Counted from the stretch's first letter, positions 10,544 through 21,088 are shown. The stretch: DNA of 64,000 bases from Gari tellinella (GCA_922989275.2 OV277866.1:58209246-58273245); one strand, 5' to 3'. Notes: generated by a model from the sequence alone, not told the origin. Numbers and translations are program-made.

Positions 10544-10786
10544 ACTCTTTCCTCCCTGAAACTTAATTGGACAATTCCAGTTTCCATTTTAGTCTAGTCC
10601 ATTTCTGACTTTTATGGGTTGTATTTGTCAATGTTAGGCATAAGGACAAACAGCGAAGACCCTGATCAGAGTGCTCCTCTCGGAGCCCTCTGATCTTGGT
10701 CTTCACTGTTTGCATAGGACTAGTCTACTATTCACATGTATATTGTTTGAAAAGGACGCCTATATGCGGGACTAGGGTTCAAATGG
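10544..10786 (-). mobile_element. Family C MITE (C3)
   Basis: The left end TTTCCTCCCTGAAACTT and the right end ACTAGGGTTCAAATGG lie before TTAA at 10787-10790. The hairpin is AAACAGCGAAGACCCTGATCAGAG...CTCTGATC, with a few mismatches. The left TTAA is not preserved. Confidence 0.8.
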
Positions 10787-10799
10787 TTAAGCAGAATAT

Positions 10800-11310
10800 A
10801 CCCGTATTCCGCTTCTATATAAATTTAAAAAAAAGCCCATGATTTAAGGTTAACATGTAGCTTAGCTATACATGTGTTTGACTTTTGAATACGAGTACGT
10901 ATGTTACAATCAAGACTATACCGCTTTTTATTGTAGTTCTCTACATTTAGCGTGCACACCACCAATTTAAGTTGCAAATCCTTACCTCTTCTGTCGATAA
11001 CAGCTCAGAAACCCAAAATCTTGCTCGTTCATAAGTTGTGCGCTCAGTCAGGTCAAAACAAATAATGGCCGCCCTCGCCTTCCGGTAATATAACCTTGAC
11101 ATTGTAGCATAACGCTCACTTCCTGCAGTGTCCTATTAAATGAACAAATTCTAGTTCATGTGCGTATTTAATGCAAATATATTGTACATACGTATAGTTT
11201 GGGCCAACTCCTTTGAAGAAAAGACGCCGATAAGAGAGCAATATATAGAACCATTGGAATGAAAGGGACAAACATTTATTGCCAAATCTCACTTAGGGCG
11301 AAGAAGGTGC
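10800..11310. other. No recognised feature
   Basis: No gene, array or TIR pair found. Confidence 0.4.
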
Positions 11311-11314
11311 ACAT

Positions 11315-11666
11315 ACAACGTTCCCTACCTACAACGGCCCTCTGAACAACGATTCCCTCCTTCCAACGACCCTTGCCATAGTTCCCAAAACAGGAAAATT
11401 ACGTCTAACGCTTTAACTGCTTCAATATCGCTTGCTGTTTTTTCCAAAGTTACATATAAGTGAATATTTCGATAGAATAAATAAAATTACGAGTGACAAA
11501 CAGCTTGAATCCAGATCGAACGCCGCGTAACGCGGCGTCTGATCTGGATTCAAGCAATTTGCAAAAGTAAATCCAGCCTTACTTTTTCCTCCATATAACG
11601 ATTCCCGCCGAACAGCACACACAATATGTGGTCCCCTTTGAATGTCGTTGTAGAGAGGGGGCACTG
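11315..11666 (+). mobile_element. Family D MITE (D1), complete
   Basis: TA on both sides. The left end is CAACGTTCCCTACCTAC and the right end GTAGAGAGGGGGCACTG. The central hairpin is CAGCTTGAATCCAGATC...CGCCGCGTAACGCGGCG. The subterminal text 'acgtctaacgctttaactgc' recurs in other D copies. Non-coding; the 80-codon frame is incidental. Confidence 0.9.
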
Positions 11667-11909
11667 TAATATGTAAATTTGAAACAATAGAATTGCAAAA
11701 AGTATGTAGCTCAATTAACGTTCATTTTTAATTTCAGAATATTGTAATACGTTGTATAGACTGACATGTCCGTCATCCGGGAACTGTAACATTAACTTAC
11801 CCAGCAAGCTAAGACCACCTCCATGTTGCCAATATTATGTTTCTTTGCTGTGTAAGATCCAGCGACAGTCTACAAAGATAGAATTACATTTATAGGCAAA
11901 CTGTGTTAA

Positions 11910-12152
11910 CTCACTGAGTCCTAGTAACGCTTATATGCGTCCTTTACCAAATGTGTACCTAGTAAGGTTACACTGGTCTAATGCAAACAGTGAAGTCCCT
12001 GATTAGAGGGCTCCTTCAGGAGCCCTCTAATCAGGAACTTCACTGTTTTTCATTTTGCAATATATTATTAAAAACAACCCTAAATAGTCTAAAATGAACC
12101 AGAATTTATTGTAAACTGGAGTTACCCATTGGAAGTTTCAGGGGATAATGAG
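11910..12152 (+). mobile_element. Family C MITE (C4), complete
   Basis: TTAA at 11906-11909 and 12153-12156. The hairpin is GCAAACAGTGAAGTCCCTGA with its partner arm, closed by GGGCTCCTTCAGGAGCCC. The arms carry matched changes relative to other C copies (CTGATTAG opposite CTAATCAG). Confidence 0.87.
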
Positions 12153-12544
12153 TTAAGCGACCATGTTAAGTGAAATACCATGCCCGTCAGGCAAGATGAA
12201 ACAATTCAGGAGCTCTCAACATTATGTTCATTCTGTTTGCATTTAGCAGTCGCCTGTCGTTGACTTCATATATGCTTAATACTGGTGTAACTTTAAAACA
12301 TTATCAGTGACGTTCATTGAAGCATAGACTTATTTTCATTTAAACGTATAGCAAGTAAGAATTTAATATATGTTCGCTATTTATTGGACAGGGCATTCGT
12401 TACATTCAATGTGTTGTTTCGCATAATATAACATACCATTCTGGCATTACTTTGTGATACTACAGATCGGTAGAACCGGTATAACACACGCAGCGGGTTT
12501 CCTGCAAATCGTTATAAGCTGGTTTACTGTAATATTCTAGTTAA

Positions 12545-12794
12545 ACTCTTTCACTGCCAACGGCGCCATACGGCAATGTTGGAAACAGTTGAGTCATGCT
12601 CTGCCGACACGTAACGCCACATCTGATCAAGATACAAACTGTTTGACACGCATATCGACATTTTTTAAAGTCAAAAGACTCAAAACAGCTCTTAAACTGA
12701 TTTTAAAAACATTTTACTGACGACAGTACCGATGTAGGCGATAAATTGGCGGTGAGAGGGTGAAAGCAGACGATAAACATTGGCAGCGAAAGAG
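12545..12794 (+). mobile_element. Family F MITE (F1), hairpin decayed
   Basis: It follows TTAA with 'actctttcactgcc' and ends 'ggcagcgaaagagtta', the F ends in inverted pairing. One arm-like segment 'acatctgatcaagatacaaactgtttg' remains. The subterminal 'aaagcagacgata' is in place. Confidence 0.65.
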
Positions 12795-12829
12795 TTATTT
12801 TTTCACTGTGTACGACTATATTGATATTT

Positions 12830-12900
12830 GAAAACGTTTTGATCTAACTCAGACACCGGTCGACTCGGCAACTGATCAGGAGTGAATCTATTTGACACTG
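12830..12900. repeat. Hairpin relic of the CTGATCAG cassette
   Basis: 'gatctaactcagacaccggtcgactcggcaactgatcaggagtgaatct' retains a diverged cassette with no ends. Confidence 0.35.
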
Positions 12901-12995
12901 TTTCAATGTTTCTTCGTTTATAATTCCTCAAGTTTAAATTGATACATTAAATACAGACGATGGCATAGCAGTACAGTAGTTCAATACATCCTTAA

Positions 12996-13239
12996 CCCCT
13001 TCCCTTATAGAAGCGACTTTTAGCGCATTCATTTTATTCATCCGCCAAAGAAAATAGTTCCATTTTATACTGTCATGAACATGTACCATAAGAAATATTT
13101 TCGATATCCTAGCAGATAGTTACTTAAAGCAGGCTGGAAGTAAAGCAGAATGCGCCCTAGGGCGCATTCTGCTTTACTTTCAACCTGCTTTAATAGTGCA
13201 CATATCTTAACTACTAGAAACAGGTTATGTGGTAATGGG
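12996..13239 (-). mobile_element. Family B MITE (B3), complete
   Basis: TTAA at 12992-12995 and 13240-13243; CCC...GGG ends. The hairpin arms close on GCGCCCTAGGGCGC, a different but still perfectly paired loop compared with other copies. Confidence 0.9.
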
Positions 13240-13244
13240 TTAAA

Positions 13245-13785
13245 GTGTAACATGCTTGGCGCGTGCACTTGTCAATTGTTGCCCTATCCTGATATGGCAA
13301 GCATCTAACAACTTTATAATATATGACATAAATGCATTTATTGGGAAATAATAAAATATCAGTAAAGTTAGCGCAGCGGTCTCGTGCTGCCCGAGGATCA
13401 TACTTATCTCAAGTAGGAAAGTGTACGATTATATATTCGATGTTACCTTGCTTACTTATTTACCATTAATAACTATTCTGTTCTAAAAAAAAAAGAACAA
13501 GTCGGCAAAATCGGACAATAGAAAATGGTATTGTTGTTTTGCTAAACAAGGATACTCGGCGATATAACCAAAGTGTTGATAGTCTTATACAACTTTAATT
13601 TATTAAAGCCGCATTGTGGTTTTGAGAAACCTGCATAAAACGGCTGTTTGGGGTCCCATTTGAACTACGTGGGACGTGATTCTTTCACAAAACCGGCTTT
13701 ATCTAAGAAATTCGCTTATAATTTCTTTTGTGCGGCACAATTTAAAAAGCCTCCCTTGTGAATGGAAAGAAGGACAATTCTGTAA
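13245..13785. other. No gene; possible tRNA-like relic
   Basis: 'gttagcgcagcggtctcg' at about 13370 resembles a box A, but no box B follows at a proper distance, so no RNA gene is called. Nothing else is seen. Confidence 0.4.
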
Positions 13786-13788
13786 ATA

Positions 13789-13980
13789 CAGGGCTCCAGA
13801 TAACGGTAGTATTTCGAAAACTAAAATCTTTATTTCTGCTTTTAAACCCAATGGTGTCATACTCATTAAAATTGTCTCGAAGAGACGGTTTAATCAGTAG
13901 TAACACAATAGCATTCTGTGCTGAAATGAGTGAGAAAATGTTGGATTAGTTCACGTTACTCCCGCTTATCTGGAGCGCTG
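13789..13980. mobile_element. Family G MITE (G1), diverged
   Basis: The ends are CAGGGCTCCAGATAACGG and CCGCTTATCTGGAGCGCTG, with TA on the left. The central palindrome 'tcattaaaattgtctc/gagacggtttaatca' is clear but imperfect. The two overlapping frames at 13676-13949 derive from it. Confidence 0.8.
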
Positions 13981-13993
13981 AAAATGAAGCGGT

Positions 13994-14151
13994 TAACCCT
14001 TATTCTGCTGCACAGACGTCTGCTTTGACATTGTCGTCTGCAAAACTTGTTCAGTTTAGATTTATGCTTTGTTTTATTTAAACAAACCTTAAGATGAGTT
14101 TCAAACAGTTTGTAAACTCCGTAAAGTTACGACCAGTAGGCACAGGGTTAA
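13994..14151. mobile_element. Truncated family F MITE (F2)
   Basis: TTAACCCTTATTCTGCTGC at the left and CACAGGGTTAA at the right. The internal 'acattgtcgtctgcaaaac' word and one arm 'tttcaaacagtttg' are present; most of the hairpin is lost. Confidence 0.55.
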
Positions 14152-14389
14152 ACACTATGAGATCCAGTCACAACGTGTAAAAAATATTCGCGGTGGCACT
14201 GGGGGCCAAGGAAGTATCACGAAGACCCGTTTCGCACAGAAGTCCCGTATATGTTTCGCACCTACAATCCATGTAAACACACCCATTTGTGTACTATTTT
14301 ACTTGTGTTTATAGACACACATATCAATTGAATGATTTATTTGCAAATTACAGTGAGTGGGTGAGCGTGTAAAACAATACGGAGAATTT

Positions 14390-14690
14390 ATACCAAGCTT
14401 GCTGAAAATGACTGTTTCAGCCTTGTCCGCTCTCTAACTCAAACACTTCTTTTTGGATCTTCACCAAACTTGCTACAAAATGTTTATTAGTATAGAATCT
14501 AGGTCAGGTTCAATAACTAGCAAAATCGCATAAGGCATGTCTGAGTTATTGTCCTTGATTAATTAAAAAATGACTGTTTCAGCATTTTCTGCTCTCTAAC
14601 ACAAACGCTTTTTATTGGATATTCACCAAACTTGCTGACAATGTGTATTGGTATTAATTCTAGGTCAAGAAAAAAATCGAATATAGTTGA
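14390..14690 (-). repeat. Inverted part of the ~160 bp array
   Basis: Two units read on the minus strand relative to the main array: 'ctctctaac.caaac', 'caccaaacttgctga', 'caaaatcgcataaggcatgtctgagttattg'. Together with the forward units at 14.87-16.35 kb they form a head-to-head arrangement around a ~180 bp spacer. Confidence 0.75.
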
Positions 14691-14869
14691 ATAAAATCCT
14701 TCAAGAGGTAAAGGAGAAATGGAGTGGTCATTTATTACTTAACTTATTACCAACACGGCTAAGATAAAGCACATGCAACCATTGACCAAATATTTGGCTA
14801 AAATAGAATAAAAACTGGTTCTTTTACAGAGTGGACAGGGCAAAAATAAGGATAAAATAGCAAAATTTT

Positions 14870-16360
14870 AAAAATTGAAGAACTATAACTCCAACATGCC
14901 TTCGGCGATTTGGGTATTTATAGAACTGGACCAAGATTTTATACAAATATTATTTTCAGCAAATTTGGTGAAGATCTAATTAAAACTGTTTGAGTCAGAA
15001 AGCTGACAAGCCTGAAGTAGTCAATTTTTGGTCTTTCAAGGGCAATAACTCCAACATGCCTTTTGCGATTTTGGTAGTCAAGATGATTGACCTAGATTTT
15101 ATATTAATAAACATTTTCAACAAGTTTGGTGAATATCTGATAAAAATTGTATGTGTTAGAAAGCAAAAAATGCTGAAACATTCATTTTTAATACTTAAAG
15201 GGCAAAAACTCAGACATGCCTTTTGCGATTTTAGTAGTATTGATAGCAAAGCTTGATTTTATATAAATAAACATTTTCAGCAAGTTTGGTGAAAATCAAT
15301 AAAAAAAAGTATTTGTGTTAGAGAGCGAAAAATGGTGAAATAGTCCTTTTTAATACATAAAGGGCAATAACCCAGATAATCCTCATGGGATTTTAGTAAT
15401 AATCACACTAGACCTAGATTTTATATAAATAAAGAATATCAGCAAGTTTGGTGAAGATCCGATGAAAACTTTTTGTGTTAGAGAGCAAAAACAGCTGAAA
15501 CAGTCATTTTAATCATTAAAAGGGCTATTACTCCGACGTGCCTAATGCGATTTTAGTAGGATTCAAACTTAAGCTTGATTTTATATTAATGAAAACTTTC
15601 AGCAAGTTTGGTGAAAATTCAAAAAAAAAGTATTTGTGTTAGATAGCAAAACTTGCTGAAAACAGTGATTTTTAATACATAAAGGGCAAAAGCTCAGATA
15701 TGCCACATGCGATTTTTGTAATAATCAAACTAGACCTAAATTTTATATAATTAAACATTTTCAGCAAGTTTAGTGAATATCCGATACAACTGTATATGTT
15801 AGAGTGCAAAAATGACTGAAACAGTCATTTTTTATTAATAAACATATAACTCATATGTATGCAGTAAACCACTCTTATACAGTCCATTCCCTGATCAATC
15901 GGATACGGCAGCAGCGCCTAGCTAAGACACACATTGCACAAATACAGAAACTAGACCTTGATTTTATATCAATAAACATTCAGCAAGTTTGGTGAAGATC
16001 CAATAAAACGTATTTGTGTTAGAGAGCAAACTTGCTGAAAACAGTCATTTTAATACATAAAGGGCAAAAACTCAGATATGCCACATGCGATTTTAGTAAT
16101 AATCAAAGTAGACCTAAATTTTATATGAATAAATATTTGCAGCATGTTTGGTGAATATCCGATAAAAACTGTTTGTTTTAGAGTGCAAAAATGAATGAAA
16201 CAGTCATTTTTTATTAATTAACAGGCAATAACTCAAAAAAACATTATGCGATTTTAGTGGTAATCAAACTAAACCTTGATTTTATATCAATAAACATTTT
16301 CAGCAAGTTTGTGGAAGATCGGATAAAAAATATTCGAGTTAGAGAGCGGACTAAAAAGTG
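14870..16360 (+). repeat. Tandem array, ~155-165 bp unit, about nine units
   Basis: Each unit has 'gggcaataactc.gacatgccttttgcgatttt' (consensus), 'agaccttgattttatataaataaacattttcagcaagtttggtgaagat', then 'gtgttagagagcaaaa' (words given with variation). The anchor 'atgcgatttt' recurs near 15065, 15222, 15547, 15708, 16087 and 16248. One unit is disrupted at about 15845-15945. Frames at 14990-15256 on both strands are by-products. 'Gggcaataactc' arrays are typical of bivalve intergenic DNA. Confidence 0.85.
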
Positions 16361-16379
16361 TGATACTCCTAACTGACTG

Positions 16380-17085
16380 GTGGATGGACGGGCGGAGGTA
16401 GATACGGTTGCACAGTGTGAATTGATTCCGGTCGTATCACGTGATACTAAGCCGTGTGGTAATGTTTATGTCAGGCGTTCTATTTTCGGTTTGTTATGAT
16501 TTTAAATCGCCCTTTTTTGGTGATTTAGGTCCGTCTTCATCATTTCATAGATCAGTTTGGCCCATAAGAATGTTCAAACATTATTATTAACCGTTATTGT
16601 ATTTCAGACATTAAGAAAATGTCTGAAAACACAATGGGACTTAAAAAATGTTGTTTGGTGAATCTGGTGGCTTATATTTTGTCAAATATATCCTTTATCA
16701 TTCAAATATAAGAAAAGTTGTGAATAAAAAATTTCAATGCTCCCTGATACAAAAACCTCGGAAAAATGTTTCTTTCCCTGAAATTTAGAATAAGATAATT
16801 ATTATTTTCCATAAAAAATGATTTTACCAGTTATTTTGCTAAAGTTTCGGATGGTAGGAGTGGAAGTGCCATAAACATTTCAACAAAGAAAATCAGAAAG
16901 TCTTGTTATAGGCATTTACCGCCTGGCATGGCGGAGCTAATCCTTTGGCAAAATAAACTAATTGACATTTGATTATACAATGTATTAGTTATAGGTAAAG
17001 TTCCGTAGTGAATCAGGTTTTGTTTTCGATACTTTCAACATTAAGAAACACGCGTGCAGCCATATTCACGTGAAAAAGGGTATGC
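16380..17085. other. No recognised feature
   Basis: No supported gene or repeat structure. A short palindromic 'tcagacattaagaaaatgtctga' at about 16604 is the only fold noted. Confidence 0.4.
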
Positions 17086-17086
17086 A

Positions 17087-17225
17087 CAGTGCTCCCTCTC
17101 TACAACACCACCCAATTGGAGACAAAGATTGCGTGTGTTATTCAAAGGGATGTGTAATAGGGAGGGAAAATTCAGACTTGACTTACATTGCTAAAAACGC
17201 TTGAATCCGGATTCAACCTGCTTTA
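17087..17225 (-). mobile_element. Partial family D MITE (D8)
   Basis: 'cagtgctccctctctacaac' and 'acccaattggagacaaaga' match the right side of D read in reverse. The sequence then breaks after 'gcttgaatccggattcaa', before the cassette. Confidence 0.65.
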
Positions 17226-17328
17226 AGTAAACGCGCTTGAAAAATAGAAACTTCGGAAATCTTAGGTTGTTTTTATGATCAAGTTATGGCAGCCCCAAAT
17301 TTAGCTGAATTTCAGGAACATACAACTC

Positions 17329-17533
17329 CAGTAAAACCTCTCTATTACGACCACTAAAAAGAAGACTAATTGAGTGTATAAAGGACGGGTGACAGCTTAA
17401 AACAAGATGACAGTAAAACAGAAAGCTCATACAGGAGCTTTCTGTTTTACTGTCACATTGCTTTAAGCAGTCACCTGTTGTTAAAAAGTAACAATTAACA
17501 CACTGTAGTGGTTGTAATAGAGAGGTTTTACTG
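17329..17533. mobile_element. Family E MITE (E2)
   Basis: Both ends are preserved (CAGTAAAACCTCTCTATTAC and complement); TA remains only on the right. The hairpin is AAGATGACAGTAAAACAGAA with AGCTCATACAGGAGCT at the tip. The ends pair over about 30 bases with few changes. Confidence 0.88.
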
Positions 17534-17639
17534 TATATGGAAAAATATAAGGTGTGCAACCGGTTTGACTAAAACAAGAACCATACAATTGAGACTGGAG
17601 AAGCCGGTGTAACGAAGTATTTTGACCCCCATCGAAAAG

Positions 17640-17755
17640 TGACCCCCCGGTCAAAATTCGACGTCGTAGAATGACCTCCCATCGTCGAATTATGACCCCC
17701 CATCGTCGAATTATGACCCCCTCTGTCGAAATATGACCCCCCTTTAAAAAATCCT
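17640..17755 (+). repeat. GACCCCC minisatellite, left end
   Basis: Units of ~19-35 bp, 'atgaccccccatcgtcgaatt', are repeated four to five times inside the left terminal repeat of the 3.5 kb element. Confidence 0.85.
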
Positions 17756-17861
17756 TGATATTTTCTTTAAAGTCAGTTTTGCATATGTTAAAGTTGTTTT
17801 AAACCTAACTAAGTTTTGAGTGAATAAATTATATTGATTGAATTATAAGTGTGTCCGCCTA

Positions 17862-17950
17862 TCAATGGACAACCTTATGGGTATCGAACCCAGAACCGTT
17901 TACCCTTTTACAAGCTACCAATTACTCTTGTTCGATTATTGATTTAATTT
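17862..17950 (-). other. Weak tRNA-like segment
   Basis: On the minus strand 'tgggttcgataccca' fits a T-arm and box B, with 'ggtagcttgtaaaagg' as a poor box A. The cloverleaf is not convincing. It lies inside the 3.5 kb element. Confidence 0.35.
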
Positions 17951-18088
17951 CGACGTAGCAGGCTGAGTAAACCCCAATCACACATGCACCACGTCTCAGA
18001 GAAAGCGTATGATCAGAATTTACAATACGCTCGTATTGACATTCATTCCAAGAAATCTTCCTATCTTGCCGCGATTTCTTTAGTTTAA

Positions 18089-18312
18089 CCAACTACCCCA
18101 CAGCCTTTTTCTAGCTTTAAAGACAGATGACCACTTAGAGCAGGTTAAACGTAAAGAAGATTGCGCATTCTGCTTTACTTCAGCCTGCTTTAAGGTACAC
18201 TTTGCTAGGATATAGAAAATATTTCCTTATGGTATATATCCATGACTGTATAAACTTGATCTTTTATCTCCAGTAGAGGAATAAAAAGATCAAAGGCGTA
18301 AAATTCGTATTT
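18089..18312 (+). mobile_element. Family B MITE (B4), diverged
   Basis: TTAA at 18085-18088. 'accccacagccttttt' at the left and 'cagtagaggaata' at the right; the central arms are partly deleted (AAGATTGCGCATTCTGC). The right GGGTTAA is lost. Confidence 0.75.
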
Positions 18313-18479
18313 ATTATTATCATAGAGGATGTTTAGATTTGTCGGAACTTATCCCTTTTGTCAAGAAATAAGAAGAATGCAGGTCGGTTGTTTTGAGTGG
18401 GCTTTTTTGTCTTTTGCCAACACTTGCTATGTTGTGCGTTTATAGTTCACCATGTTAAGTGTAAAGTTAATTGCATTTA

Positions 18480-18520
18480 CTAAACAAACAAGTAAACAAA
18501 CAAACAAGCAAACAAAAAGC
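18480..18520. repeat. (caaa)n microsatellite
   Basis: 'aaacaaacaagtaaacaaac' type run of about 40 bp. Confidence 0.8.
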
Positions 18521-18584
18521 GATCAAAATCGGAAGCTGTGTTATGTTGCCTCATTGCACATCACACCATTCAGTGTCGTAGAAA

Positions 18585-18935
18585 GACTCTGGTCATTATT
18601 CTAGGTCGTATTTTGACACCTCGGCCATTATTCGATATCATAGTTTGACTTGCCGGTCATTATTCGATGTCGTAGAATGACCCCCGGTCATTATTCGATG
18701 TCATAGAATGACCCCCGGTCATTATTCGATGTCGTAGAATGACTCCCCGGTCATTATTCGATGTCGTAGAATGACTCCCCGGTCATTATTCGATGTCGTA
18801 GAATGACCCCCTGATATCATTCTATTTCATAGAATGCCACCCCTGCCCCGATATGGTAATTACCGTATTTGATGTCAAACAGAAGACCCCTTGTCATTTT
18901 TCAATGTCGTAGAATAACCCCGCCATGGTTGCGAT
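18585..18935 (+). repeat. GACCCCCGGTCATTATTCGATGTC minisatellite
   Basis: About eight units of ~35 bp, 'cattattcgatgtcgtagaatgaccccc', the middle ones nearly identical and the outer ones diverged. The same unit builds the inverted ends of the surrounding 3.5 kb element, so end and interior have probably exchanged sequence. Confidence 0.9.
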
Positions 18936-19377
18936 CAGCTCCCTGAGGGTAAATTCCTATCATATTGCTAATTACCTAAATCATTGGATGCTTCTATGTT
19001 GTATTATATACTGTCAATAATCTAATCAATTTTCATAGTCACATGCCGCAATGTTTCTGTTGCGACACATTGTTAGATGACGAATGTCATTGGAACCGAT
19101 GTAAATATTACATATACATGTTCTGTAAAAGGGGGATACATATTTGCACTCGTTCACGTAACGTTTATTGGTATGGAGTACCACTGATAGACTGTAAACT
19201 ACGTTCAATAAAGTGTCACATATCTTCAAGAATAGAAACAGGCTAAAGAGTAAAGGGTTAAATAATCAGGTCTGACATAATGCATCTAACAGACAATGTA
19301 TTTGAAACTTTAATGATGTTATGTGCAACAGTAACATTTATACATTTTGTCTTGGTAACTAGCAGTAATTCAATTAA

Positions 19378-19622
19378 CCCTTTACCTTATAGAAGCGCCT
19401 TTTAGCGCATTCCATTTAATCCTCCGCGGAAGAAAATAGTTCCAATCTATACAGTCACAAATATGTATTAGAAGGAATATTTTCTAAATTTCTAGAAGAT
19501 GGTAGCTTAAAGCAGGCTGAAAGAAAAGCAGAATGCGCCATATGGCGCATTCTGCTTTACTTTCAACCTGCTTTAAGTAGTCACCTATCTTCAAAACTAG
19601 AAACAGGCTATGGGGTAATGGG
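19378..19622 (-). mobile_element. Family B MITE (B5), complete
   Basis: TTAA at 19374-19377 and 19623-19626; CCCTTTACC...GGTAATGGG. The hairpin closes on GCGCCATATGGCGC as in B2. It is nested in the 3.5 kb element and therefore younger than it. Confidence 0.9.
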
Positions 19623-19729
19623 TTAAGAAGTATACTGGCAAAAAAGACATGCCATTTCATATAACAGGTTTAATATGTAGAAAGCACTTCAAAGAGCTTT
19701 GTAAAAAAACTTTTGGTCTGTATTTACCC

Positions 19730-19970
19730 TTTGCTCCATAGGCAAGCTTGCAAATTAGCTACGTTAACTGTGTTTAAGGCAGGAAAATGCATACAGCAAT
19801 ATGAATTTTATGTAGAAAGCTCATGTATGCTTTCTGCTTTACACTCATTTTGTTGTTAGCTGACGCCTGTAATTAAAACTATTATTGGATTTTATTAGTG
19901 TATCTTAATCTAATTTGCAGATGTAGGTGCAGGCGGCCTGAGGCGCTACTGTGGAGGAAAGGGTTAAGGG
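19730..19970. mobile_element. Decayed B/E-type MITE
   Basis: 'accctttgctccatagg' at the left, a loose hairpin around 'gtagaaagctcatgtatgctttctgctttac', and 'gaggaaagggttaa' at the right. The family cannot be fixed. Confidence 0.45.
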
Positions 19971-20149
19971 CTCATTTGCTTACAAAAGTACACTTCCTTA
20001 CCCAGTGGGCACTATAAAAAGGCTGTGACTTTTCAAACTGTAAACTTGCATCCATGTATTCTTAAGTTTAGAATCTTTGATTATTTAGTTGACAAAGAAC
20101 TTGTTAATGATAACCTATCAGTTATATATGATATGCTTATTAGTTATTT

Positions 20150-20340
20150 TTCAGTAATGTTTTTGACTGTTATCAAAATGTAATGTGTGATGTAATGCAT
20201 TACTTTGCCAACTTACTTGTAATTTAATACATTACAAATGTAAACGTAATAATAATTGTAATATAATACACTCTTTAGCAATGTGATTGGTGACACTTGT
20301 AATGTAATGTATAACTTGCTCAAGTAATTCACAACATGCC
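20150..20340. repeat. TAATGTAATGCATTAC-like AT-rich quasi-repeat
   Basis: Words such as 'gtaatgcattac', 'aatacattac' and 'gtaatgtaatgtat' recur irregularly in both orientations. No ends are recognised. Confidence 0.45.
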
Positions 20341-20574
20341 TGTTCCCGCCCCACCGGCCTGCATACTCCATGACTGAATTACTACCTTAACTTATTTTTA
20401 AATAAACTGTCCACGAATCATACCACATACCCGCAGCCACCTTGTTTCCCTACCATCAGTATCCATCAGATAGGCACAAGGTTAACGTAACCCATCGGGA
20501 ACAGCATTTAGTATACTGTACGTTTCCATGGCGCGCTTATCATAAGTCTGAATTTTGACTTGTTTATCATCTAA

Positions 20575-20838
20575 ATTTTATATATCTTTTAACTTATTCA
20601 CACCTGAAACTTCAAGTGGACAATGCACTTTTTTTCTAGTTATGTCAAGTCAACTTTTGACCAGCAAGAGTTCTTTTATACAACATATTTCAAAACTGAC
20701 ATATATTGCAAACATATCAGAGAGCTCCTTTGGGATTAGTCTGATCTGGGTCTACACGGTTTACAAAGGACAAGTGTACTATTGCTAGGTAGACTTTTGT
20801 AAATGACTAATATACTCGTCGCAAGGGTCCAATGGGTT
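20575..20838 (-). mobile_element. Degenerate family C MITE (C12)
   Basis: 'cacctgaaacttcaagtggacaatgc' at the left; 'tctgatctgggtctacacggttta' and 'agggtccaatgggttaa' at the right, which is the reversed C order. The 77-codon frame here is incidental. Confidence 0.6.
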
Positions 20839-20869
20839 AAACTGTGTCTGTTAATTGCTAAAGAGGGGT

Positions 20870-21088
20870 GGGTCATTTTTCGATGGGGGTCGATATATTT
20901 CAGGAGGGGTCAAAACACTTCATGAGGGGAGTCATAGTACTATGACCGGGGGGTCAAATTTCGACGTCGAATTATGACCGGGGGGTCATTGTACGATATC
21001 GAAAAATGACCGGGGGTCATTATACGTCGTCGAATTTTGACCGGGGGGTCATTTTTCGATGGGGGTCAAAATACTTCGTTACACCGGC
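20870..21088 (-). repeat. GACCCCC minisatellite, right end
   Basis: Six to seven units of 'gaccggggggtcatt..tacg' type form the right terminal repeat of the 3.5 kb element, inverted relative to 17.6 kb. Confidence 0.88.

Larger units (their letters stand above)
17603..21088. mobile_element. 3.5 kb non-autonomous element with minisatellite ends
   Basis: The ends are inverted copies starting GCCGGTGTAACGAAGTATTT and continuing through 'gacccccatcgaaaa.tgaccccccggtcaaaattcgacg'. They pair over more than 60 bases. The same 'gaccccc..gtc.attattcgatgtcgtagaat' units occur inside (18.59-18.93 kb). It carries no transposase: the interior holds two B copies, a degenerate C, a weak tRNA-like segment and AT-rich DNA. 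The outer flanks 'gactggagaa' and 'actttcccatttaagcg' are the two sides of a family A element (A5), so this element inserted there. The superfamily is unknown. A related end lies near 59.36 kb. Confidence 0.75.

Noticed and set aside
14870..16360. CRISPR-like array or coding repeat
   Set aside because: Units are ~160 bp, diverged along their whole length, with no short constant repeat separated by unique spacers, and the setting is eukaryotic.
18585..18935. CRISPR-like short repeats
   Set aside because: The 35 bp units are contiguous minisatellite repeats with no unique spacers.
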